From Candidatus Dormiibacterota bacterium (GTDB lineage: Bacteria; Chloroflexota; Dormibacteria; Aeolococcales; Aeolococcaceae): a stretch of DNA of 6,768 nt. Positions within the stretch are counted from its first letter, which is position 1, and each line of letters begins with the position of its first letter. The notes under the pieces are model-generated. The model saw only the letters and a list, made by a program, of their open reading frames with translations. It had not been told where the DNA came from and made no database searches. Shown one piece after another: positions 1 through 4,869 of this stretch. The stretch spans positions 431 through 7,198 of the forward strand of contig PLDZ01000144.1 of the NCBI GenBank assembly GCA_003136295.1. The letters are read 5' to 3'. The translations under genes and the position numbers were made by a program.

Positions 1-17
1 ACGACGTCATCAGCCAT
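1..17 (-). CDS. possible start of a minus-strand gene cut by the left edge
   Basis: On the minus strand an ATG at 17-15 opens a frame (M-A-D-D-V) that stays open to the window edge. A TATGCT hexamer (TAnnnT -10 type, plus-strand 26-31) lies 8 nt upstream of that ATG, a spacing that would give a leaderless or nearly leaderless transcript, as proposed for the neighbouring ureohydrolase. Only five full codons are visible, so no product can be assigned, and chance is a fair alternative. A second ATG at 10-8 in another frame is also possible. Confidence 0.2.
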
Positions 18-25
18 CGCCGGCG

Positions 26-31
26 AGCATA
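26..31 (-). promoter_or_regulatory. -10-like hexamer TATGCT near the left edge
   Basis: Minus-strand TATGCT matches the TAnnnT pattern of high-GC bacterial -10 elements and sits 8 nt before a minus-strand ATG. The region where a -35 would lie is occupied by a GC-rich hairpin, and no TTGACA-like hexamer is seen. This is only a suggestive site. Confidence 0.2.
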
Positions 32-37
32 GACGCG

Positions 38-55
38 CCGGCGCCTCCGCGCCGG
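38..55 (-). terminator. GC-rich hairpin downstream of the ureohydrolase gene
   Basis: CCGGCGC (38-44) and GCGCCGG (49-55) form a perfect 7-bp inverted repeat around a 4-nt CTCC loop, 57 bp past the ureohydrolase stop on the minus strand. There is no T-tract on either side. It would therefore be a U-less terminator or an mRNA 3' stabilising hairpin, as is common in GC-rich bacteria, and not a classical intrinsic terminator. The inverted repeat is seen directly; the terminator role is inferred. Confidence 0.4.
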
Positions 56-111
56 TCACCGTCCTTCGACGACAATCCCGCGTCGATGGAGGAACACGAC
101 TCCCCGGTCGC

Positions 112-1089
112 TCAGTCGTTCGCGCTCGCGCCGTCGCGACGTTTGACGGCGAGCGCTGAGATCGCCTCGAGGATGCAGCGATGCGCGTTCTGCGAGGTGA
201 GCTCAGCCCAGTCGTAAGGCGGTGATACTTCGACGACGTCCATCGCGACGACGTTGGTGCGCAGGACGATCTGGCGAATGGCGCGGAGCAGGTCGACCGG
301 CTGCATGCCGCCGGGCTCCGGCGTTCCGGTTCCGGGCGCGAAGCCCGGATCGAGGACATCGATGTCGACCGAGAGGTAGATATGATCCGGACCGTCGAGC
401 GCTTCCGCAATGGCCTCTTCGATCACCGGCGCCACACCGCGATCGCGGAGCTCGCCCATGAGGTGCCAGCGCATTCCTTGAGCACGCATCCACTTGAACA
501 CATCCTTCGGTGGCCAGTAGCCACGAAGACCCACCTGCACGAAATTACGTCCCGCAATCGCGCCGGATTCGATGAGCCGTCGCATCGGCGAGCCGTGCGA
601 GTACAGGTTGCCCCATGAGCTATCACCGGTGTCCGCATGGGCGTCGAAATGCACGATGCCGACGCTTCCCGGGGGATGCGCTGCCGCCACCGCGGTCGCC
701 GACGGCCACGTGATCGAGTGGTCGCCACCGATGACCATTGGGGTGATGTTCCGCGTGGCGACCTCGCCGACGCGCTCCCGGATGGCTGTGTGCGAGATCT
801 CCGCCATTCCCGGCAGGCAGCGCGCGTCGCCGTAGTCAATGACTCGCAGCTCCTCGAGCGGCGCAATCTCGAGTTCGATATGCCACTCGGCGCTCTGATA
901 CGACGCCGTCCTGACAGCTCGAGGACCGAAGCGCGCCCCGGGCCGGTAGGTGACTCCCTCGTCCCACGGGGCGCCGACGATGGCGATGTCCGGTCGCACC
1001 TCGTCGAGCTGCTCGGTGCTGGTCAGGAGGGGAACCCTGCAGAAGGTCGTCGGGCCGAGGTACGCAGGCCCGTCGTCGAACCGTTCCAC
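112..1089 (-). CDS. agmatinase/arginase-family ureohydrolase
   Basis: This is a binuclear manganese enzyme of the ureohydrolase superfamily, which releases urea from a guanidino compound in the cytosol. The 325-aa length is normal. All expected metal ligands are present: His124 in GGDHS, Asp149, His151 and Asp153 in HFDAHAD, and Asp242 and Asp244 in SVDIDVLDP. The family signature continues as GFAPGTGTPEPGG, and Glu287 in DVVEVSP corresponds to the guanidinium-contacting acid. The start is GTG at 1089-1087, the first start after an in-frame TAG. No Shine-Dalgarno is visible, but TAGTCT lies exactly 6 nt upstream, so translation is probably leaderless. Agmatine (polyamine route), guanidinobutyrate, guanidinopropionate or guanidine could each be the substrate; residues outside the metal site cannot decide this by eye. 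No polyamine or arginine gene is adjacent, so I give no symbol. It is transcribed divergently from the HAD gene. Confidence 0.93.
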   Translation of the reverse strand: MERFDDGPAYLGPTTFCRVPLLTSTEQLDEVRPDIAIVGAPWDEGVTYRPGARFGPRAVRTASYQSAEWHIELEIAPLEELRVIDYGDARCLPGMAEISHTAIRERVGEVATRNITPMVIGGDHSITWPSATAVAAAHPPGSVGIVHFDAHADTGDSSWGNLYSHGSPMRRLIESGAIAGRNFVQVGLRGYWPPKDVFKWMRAQGMRWHLMGELRDRGVAPVIEEAIAEALDGPDHIYLSVDIDVLDPGFAPGTGTPEPGGMQPVDLLRAIRQIVLRTNVVAMDVVEVSPPYDWAELTSQNAHRCILEAISALAVKRRDGASAND

Positions 1090-1095
1090 GGGCGA

Positions 1096-1101
1096 AGACT
1101 A
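1096..1101 (-). promoter_or_regulatory. -10 hexamer TAGTCT of a leaderless ureohydrolase promoter
   Basis: TAGTCT on the minus strand fits TAnnnT and is separated from the GTG start codon by 6 nt (TCGCCC), so transcription should begin at or within a base of the start codon. The TAG in this hexamer is also the in-frame stop that closes any upstream extension. The -35 position carries only a weak TTCTGG. Confidence 0.5.
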
Positions 1102-1139
1102 GCGTGTGCGCCGGTGTACCAGAAGGCATAGACCCGGCG

Positions 1140-1167
1140 ATGACCGCCAGGCCGCGTCACGTACTCT
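1140..1167 (+). promoter_or_regulatory. candidate promoter for the HAD gene (ATGACC, 16 bp, TACTCT)
   Basis: ATGACC at 1140-1145 matches TTGACA at four of six positions. A 16-bp spacer then leads to TACTCT (1162-1167), a TAnnnT -10 hexamer. Transcription would begin around 1172-1175, only a few bases before the HAD start at 1178. With the ureohydrolase hexamer at 1096-1101 this makes a compact back-to-back promoter pair. Confidence 0.45.
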
Positions 1168-1177
1168 GCGGAGATGC

Positions 1178-1942
1178 ATGTCACGCCGCCCGATGACGGG
1201 AGCCGAACGACTGAATCTCACTGACTTTGAAGCGTTGAGCTTCGACTGCTACGGCACCCTGATCGACTGGGAAGCGGGCCTTGCGGCAGTCCTCACGCCC
1301 TGGGCGCGCGAGCATGGCCTCACGGTCAGCACCGGGGAACTGCTCGAGCGATACGCTGCTGCCGAGGCGCGTCATGAGGAGGAGACCCCCGGCGCCGTCT
1401 ACCCGGAGATCCTCGCCGCCGCACTGCGAAGCTTGGGCGCGTCATTCGGCGTCGAAGTCAGCCCAGAGGAGAGCCAGCGTCTCGCCACCTCGGTTGCGGA
1501 CTGGCCGGCGTTCCCCGATTCCCCGGGTGCGCTTGCCGCCCTCTCCGAACGCTACAAGCTCGTCATCCTTTCCAACGTTGACCGCCAGTCGTTTGCGGGC
1601 AGCAATGCGCGCCTCGGCGTCCGCTTCGACGCTGTCATCACGGCGCAGGACGTCGGGTCGTACAAGCCGTCGACCCGCAACTTCGAGATCCTGCTCAGCA
1701 CCGTCAGTGCGCTGGGCGTTGCGGACGGGCGATTGCTGCATGTGGCGCAGAGCCTCTTCCACGATCACGTGCCGGCCAGGCGCCTCGGGCTTCCCACCGT
1801 CTGGATCGACAGGCGTGGAGCGAGGTCGGGCTGGGGTGCGACGCCGGCGCCGAGCATCGCCGTGACGCCTGATTGGACCTTCGAGTCCATGGCCGCCTTC
1901 GCGGCGGCGTGCCTGGACGAGAGCTCACCGCCGCGGTCGTAG
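1178..1942 (+). CDS. HAD-superfamily hydrolase, haloacid-dehalogenase type (subfamily IA)
   Basis: This is a predicted cytosolic hydrolase of 254 aa that works through an aspartyl ester. Motif I is FDCYGTLID with nucleophile Asp23. The +2 residue is Tyr25, as in L-2-haloacid dehalogenases, whereas HAD phosphatases carry Asp there. Motif II is ILSN (Ser132, Asn133), motif III is Lys163 in YKPSTR, and motif IV is HVAQSLFHDH with Asp196. The stretch around residues 31-110 is the helical cap. Compared from memory with Pseudomonas L-DEX, Phe169 appears to replace active-site Tyr157 and motif IV differs (AQS, not SSN), so true dehalogenase activity is doubtful. The start at ATG 1178 has GGAG four bases upstream; ATG 1193 (249 aa) is possible. 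An open frame reaches back to GTG 1106, but that part precedes the likely transcription start. The gene ends 97 bp before the acyl-CoA ligase. Confidence 0.88.
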   Translation: MSRRPMTGAERLNLTDFEALSFDCYGTLIDWEAGLAAVLTPWAREHGLTVSTGELLERYAAAEARHEEETPGAVYPEILAAALRSLGASFGVEVSPEESQRLATSVADWPAFPDSPGALAALSERYKLVILSNVDRQSFAGSNARLGVRFDAVITAQDVGSYKPSTRNFEILLSTVSALGVADGRLLHVAQSLFHDHVPARRLGLPTVWIDRRGARSGWGATPAPSIAVTPDWTFESMAAFAAACLDESSPPRS

Positions 1943-1977
1943 GAGAGGCGCCCCCGGACGTGGCCGCTCGCGCCGCG

Positions 1978-1983
1978 TATCGT
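1978..1983 (+). promoter_or_regulatory. weak -10-like TATCGT upstream of the ligase
   Basis: TATCGT fits TAnnnT and lies 56 bp before the ligase start, between the HAD stop and the ligase. No recognisable -35 precedes it. It may allow separate expression of the ligase, or it may be chance, in which case the ligase depends on read-through from the HAD promoter. Confidence 0.2.
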
Positions 1984-1990
1984 TGCGCTG

Positions 1991-2003
1991 GGCGCCGCGC
2001 GCC
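1991..2003 (+). other. small GC hairpin in the HAD-ligase gap
   Basis: GGCGC (1991-1995) and GCGCC (1999-2003) form a 5-bp perfect stem with a 3-nt loop about 50 bp after the HAD stop and just before the ligase ribosome binding site. No T-tract follows. It could be a weak attenuating or stabilising stem in an HAD-ligase transcript. Confidence 0.25.
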
Positions 2004-2024
2004 GATGGTCCCAATGCGTGACGA

Positions 2025-2030
2025 GGAGGT
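2025..2030 (+). promoter_or_regulatory. strong Shine-Dalgarno GGAGGT that fixes the ligase start
   Basis: GGAGGT lies 9 nt before GTG 2040. An in-frame TGA at 2019-2021 excludes any start further upstream, so GTG 2040 is well supported. Confidence 0.75.
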
Positions 2031-2039
2031 CGAGACAGC

Positions 2040-3674
2040 GTGCTCTCGTATGCATCGGGTCCCAGTTCATTACCGCTGCTCGGCGAGACGATCGGCGAGA
2101 ATCTGCGGCGAACCGTCGAGCGGCACGGTGACTGCGAAGCGCTCGTCGTCCCGCACCAGGACTATCGAGCGACCTACCTGCAGCTGTGGGACCAGACGTC
2201 CCTGGCGGCGCGCGGCCTAATCGCTCGCGGCGTTGGCCCGGGAGATCGGGTTGGGATCTGGTCCCCGAATCGCTTCGAATGGGTGGTCACCCAATATGCC
2301 ACCGCCCGGATCGGCGCGATCCTCGTCAACATCAACCCGGCCTACCGGACCACTGAGCTGGAATACGCGCTCACACAGTCCGGTGTCTCGTTTCTGATCC
2401 TTGCACGGGCATTCCGCCAGACCGACTACGTGCGCATGCTCGGCGAGGTGAAAGGCGCTTGTCCCGAGCTTCGGGAGGCGCTCGTGCTCGAGGACGGCTG
2501 GGACTCGCTGCTTCGAGAGGGCGCCCGTATCTCCGAAGATCCGCTGACGGCGGTCGCAACCAGCCTGCAATTCGACGACCCGATCAACATTCAGTACACC
2601 TCGGGAACCACGGGATTCCCGAAGGGCGCGACGTTGTCCCACCACAACATCCTCAACAACGGCTTCTTCGTCGGGGAAACCGTCAAGTACACATCCGATG
2701 ATCGCGTCTGCATCCCGGTGCCGTTCTATCACTGCTTCGGCATGGTCCTGGGCAACCTCGCGTGCACGACGCACGGAGCGTGCATCGTTGTGCCCGGGGA
2801 GGCGTTCGACGCCGACGTCGTCCTCCGGATCACCGAGCAGGAACGTTGCACCTCACTCTACGGCGTGCCCAGCATGTTCATCGCGGAGCTCGAGCATCCA
2901 GCGTTCGGCCAGCACGATCTAAGCCGGCTGCGCACGGGAATCATGGCCGGGTCGCCTTGCCCGATTGAGGTGATGAAGAAGGTCCAGTCACGCATGAACA
3001 TGCGTGAGGTGACCATCTGCTATGGCATGACCGAGACCTCGCCGGTGTCCACACAGAGCGCTCTTGATGACCCGCTCGAGAAGCGGGTGGGGACGGTGGG
3101 GCGGGTGCATCCCCACGTCGAGGTCAAGGTCGTCGATCCGGAGACCGACCGAGTCGTCCAATGTGGGCAATCCGGCGAGCTCTGCACTCGCGGGTACAGC
3201 GTCATGCTCGGATACTGGAATAACGATGCCGCCACCACCGGTGCGATCGACGCGGCGCACTGGATGCACACCGGTGACCTCGCGACGATGGACGAAGCCG
3301 GCTACGTGAACATTGTCGGGCGCATCAAGGACATGATCATTCGCGGCGGAGAGAACATCTATCCGCGCGAGATCGAGGAATTCCTATACGCGCACCCGGA
3401 CATCAGCGATGTTCAGGTCATCGGGGTTCCGTCCGAGCGCTATGGGGAGGAGGTCATGGCCTGGGTGAGGCCGAAGGAGGGTGCGACCCTGACCGTCGAA
3501 TCGCTGGAGGCGTTCTGCCGGGGCCGCATCGCGACCAACAAGGTTCCGCGCTACTGGAAGTTCGTCGAATCCTTCCCCATGACCGTGACCGGGAAGGTGC
3601 AGAAGTACCTCATGCGCGACGTGTCGGTAGAGGAACTGGGGTTGCAGGCGGCCGCGTCGGTGACAACCGCCTGA
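2040..3674 (+). CDS. AMP-forming acyl-CoA ligase (fatty-acyl-CoA synthetase, ACSF2/FadD-like)
   Basis: This enzyme activates a carboxylic acid to acyl-AMP with ATP and then transfers the acyl group to CoA, probably in the cytosol or at the inner membrane face. At 544 aa it is full length for the ANL superfamily. Core motifs appear in order: P-loop YTSGTTGFPKG (186-196), adenine-binding YGMTETSP (328-335), HTGDL with Asp413, and hinge GRIKDMIIRGGENIYP (427-442). The C-terminal domain carries catalytic Lys519 in TVTGKVQK. The signatures resemble medium-chain acyl-CoA ligases of the ACSF2 type, so I infer a medium-chain fatty acid or related aliphatic or aryl acid; the exact substrate is not readable. 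The gene starts with GTG behind GGAGGT. Its last four bases (CTGA, 3671-3674) overlap the apparent start of the transporter gene, which implies one transcript and coupled translation. Confidence 0.94.
   Translation: MLSYASGPSSLPLLGETIGENLRRTVERHGDCEALVVPHQDYRATYLQLWDQTSLAARGLIARGVGPGDRVGIWSPNRFEWVVTQYATARIGAILVNINPAYRTTELEYALTQSGVSFLILARAFRQTDYVRMLGEVKGACPELREALVLEDGWDSLLREGARISEDPLTAVATSLQFDDPINIQYTSGTTGFPKGATLSHHNILNNGFFVGETVKYTSDDRVCIPVPFYHCFGMVLGNLACTTHGACIVVPGEAFDADVVLRITEQERCTSLYGVPSMFIAELEHPAFGQHDLSRLRTGIMAGSPCPIEVMKKVQSRMNMREVTICYGMTETSPVSTQSALDDPLEKRVGTVGRVHPHVEVKVVDPETDRVVQCGQSGELCTRGYSVMLGYWNNDAATTGAIDAAHWMHTGDLATMDEAGYVNIVGRIKDMIIRGGENIYPREIEEFLYAHPDISDVQVIGVPSERYGEEVMAWVRPKEGATLTVESLEAFCRGRIATNKVPRYWKFVESFPMTVTGKVQKYLMRDVSVEELGLQAAASVTTA
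3659..3663 (+). promoter_or_regulatory. Shine-Dalgarno-like GGTGA for the transporter inside the ligase end
   Basis: GGTGA can pair with UCACC near the 3' end of 16S rRNA and sits 7 nt upstream of CTG 3671, a normal spacing. It supports CTG 3671 over the internal ATG 3800 as the transporter start. Confidence 0.4.
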
Positions 3675-4501
3675 GCATCGCGCTCGCGCTCGGCGCGGCC
3701 GCGGTCTGGGGCTGCGGGGATTTCCTGGGCGGGCTCGCAAACCGCGCCGCGTCGCTGCTCTCGGTACTGCTGATTTCCCAGGGCGTCGGGCTGGTCGGCA
3801 TGCTGGGTGTGGCGTTCGCGATCGGCGGTAGCCCGAGTGGCGCCGACCTCGGCTACGGTGCCCTGGCCGGGCTGGCGGGCGCGGCGGGGGTCGCCATGCT
3901 CTACGGGGGGCTCGCCTCCGGCGCCATGTCCCTGGTCGCTCCCATCACCGGCGTGGTTGCCGTGATCGTGCCGATCGCTGTCGGCGTCGGGAGCGGTGAG
4001 CGTCCCGCGGCCCTCCAATACGTGGGCATCCTCGCGGCAATTGTCGCTGTAGCGCTCCTCAGCGGTGGCGGGAGCCGGGGCGCTCGTCTCGGTCGTGGGA
4101 CACTCCTGCTCGCAGTCGGCGCGGGGGTCGGTTTCGGACTGTTCTACGTCGGCATCGCGAAAACGTCGATGGGAGCAAACCTCTGGCCACTGGTGGCTGC
4201 CCGAGGCGCGTCGGTGGCGACGCTGCTCGCTGTTTCAGGAGCAGCGCGTAGGGCACCGAGCTTCGGCGCCGCGCATCCGCTTGTGATCGTCGGCGCCGGC
4301 GTGCTCGACGTGACCGCCAACGCGCTCTACCTGCTTGCGGTGCACGGTGGCCTGCTGAGCGTTGTCGCGGTGCTCGTCTCCCTGTACCCGGTCTCGACGG
4401 TGCTCTGTTCCGTGGTTGTGCTCGGCGAACGCCTGCGCGCGACGCAGCTCGGGGGAGTCGGCGCGGCGATGGTCGCGGTGGTGCTGATCACGGCGGGGTG
4501 A
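3671..4501 (+). CDS. EamA/DMT-superfamily ten-helix transporter, apparent CTG start
   Basis: This is a predicted inner-membrane small-metabolite transporter with two EamA repeats. From CTG 3671 it is 276 aa, normal for the family. Hydrophobic segments lie near residues 2-20, 28-50, 59-83, 85-107, 113-131, 143-162, 171-190, 202-223, 228-250 and 258-275, giving ten helices. Family-like features include Trp13 in AAAVWG, Pro91 in LVAPITG, the GERP turn at 109-112, Pro240 in SLYP and the closing LGERL at 251-255. No ATG or GTG occurs in frame between about 3510 and 3800. Starting at ATG 3800 would delete helix 1 and most of helix 2, although the upstream codons read as clean EamA sequence. CTG overlaps the ligase TGA as CTGA, like the common ATGA coupling. 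A one-base sequencing error or a lesion near 3670 is the alternative. The substrate is unknown, but ligase linkage hints at an organic acid or amino-acid-like metabolite. Confidence 0.85.
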   Translation: MSIALALGAAAVWGCGDFLGGLANRAASLLSVLLISQGVGLVGMLGVAFAIGGSPSGADLGYGALAGLAGAAGVAMLYGGLASGAMSLVAPITGVVAVIVPIAVGVGSGERPAALQYVGILAAIVAVALLSGGGSRGARLGRGTLLLAVGAGVGFGLFYVGIAKTSMGANLWPLVAARGASVATLLAVSGAARRAPSFGAAHPLVIVGAGVLDVTANALYLLAVHGGLLSVVAVLVSLYPVSTVLCSVVVLGERLRATQLGGVGAAMVAVVLITAG

Positions 4502-4537
4502 GGGCGGGTCGTGGGTCAGCTCATGCGGCCGTCGAAC

Positions 4538-4554
4538 GTGACAGTTGTGACAGT
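4538..4554 (+). repeat. tandem direct repeat of GTGACAGT
   Basis: Two identical 8-bp copies, at 4538-4545 and 4547-4554, are separated by a single T, giving a 9-bp period. They lie 37 bp after the transporter stop and about 315 bp before the kinase. Paired direct half-sites of this kind are typical of response-regulator or activator binding, but a chance repeat is possible. Confidence 0.45.
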
Positions 4555-4785
4555 GCGGAACGACGCTCTGCTATGTGCGCTGTCGAACCGACCCGCGACT
4601 TCAAATGGCGCAGCTTTGGCGCCGCGGAAGTGGAATGAAGGACCTCGTGGCAGTGCTCGCGGTGAGGGCAACCGTGCGGTGTGCCCCCATCGCGTTCACC
4701 GGCTTGTGCTCAGCGACGATCGACTAGCGTGCAGCTCACTGCTCCGACATTGCTCACCCGTGTTTGCGTTCGGTTACGGGTCGCA

Positions 4786-4810
4786 GCGTGCCGGACCACG
4801 CACATATGCT
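4786..4810 (+). promoter_or_regulatory. candidate kinase promoter: GCGTG-N6-CACGC dyad and TATGCT
   Basis: TATGCT (4805-4810) fits a -10 hexamer and would start transcription near 4817, about 50 nt before the kinase start. Just upstream, GCGTG (4786-4790) and CACGC (4797-4801) make a 5-bp dyad across 6 bases, exactly where a -35 or an operator would lie. No TTGACA-like hexamer is present at 16-18 bp, so an activator may be needed if this is a promoter. Confidence 0.3.
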
Positions 4811-4857
4811 CCAACGATCGGCGCGTGCTGCCAGCCTGCACAGCCGTTCCCGATCCT

Positions 4858-4863
4858 GGAGGT
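4858..4863 (+). promoter_or_regulatory. Shine-Dalgarno GGAGGT of the histidine kinase gene
   Basis: GGAGGT lies 6 nt before GTG 4870. An in-frame TGA at 4867-4869 directly before the GTG rules out an earlier start, so the kinase start is well defined. Confidence 0.8.
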
Positions 4864-4869
4864 CGCTGA

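Larger units (their letters stand above)
4502..4869 (+). other. 368-bp intergenic region without a convincing gene
   Basis: The transporter and the kinase are separated by 368 bp. A frame from GTG 4511 to TGA 4873 stays open, but about a third of its codons (44 of roughly 120) end in A or T, unlike the flanking genes. It has no good ribosome binding site and no recognisable protein features, so I treat the region as non-coding. It holds a tandem repeat of GTGACAGT (4538-4554), two copies of GTCGAAC (4531-4537 and 4582-4588), a GCGTG/CACGC dyad next to a TATGCT hexamer (4786-4810), and the kinase ribosome binding site. No clear terminator follows the transporter. Confidence 0.6.

Noticed and set aside
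423..866. 147-codon minus-strand frame within the ureohydrolase gene
   Set aside because: Out-of-frame shadow rich in Arg and Ser, while the overlapping frame carries all ureohydrolase metal ligands.
637..1131. 164-codon plus-strand frame opposite the ureohydrolase
   Set aside because: Antisense shadow with low-complexity Arg/Asp-rich content and no start signal. It ends just past the ureohydrolase start.
1106..1177. N-terminal extension of the HAD protein to GTG 1106
   Set aside because: The extra 24 residues are Arg/Cys-rich and unlike HAD N-termini, they cover the promoter region, and GGAG supports ATG 1178.
3659..3680. Programmed frameshift making a ligase-transporter fusion
   Set aside because: No slippery heptamer or downstream structure is evident, and a CTGA stop-start overlap with a GGTGA ribosome site explains the arrangement more simply.
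3551..4018. 155-codon minus-strand frame across the ligase-transporter junction
   Set aside because: Antisense to two well-supported genes, composed of Ala/Gly/Arg/Asp low-complexity sequence with no homologous features.
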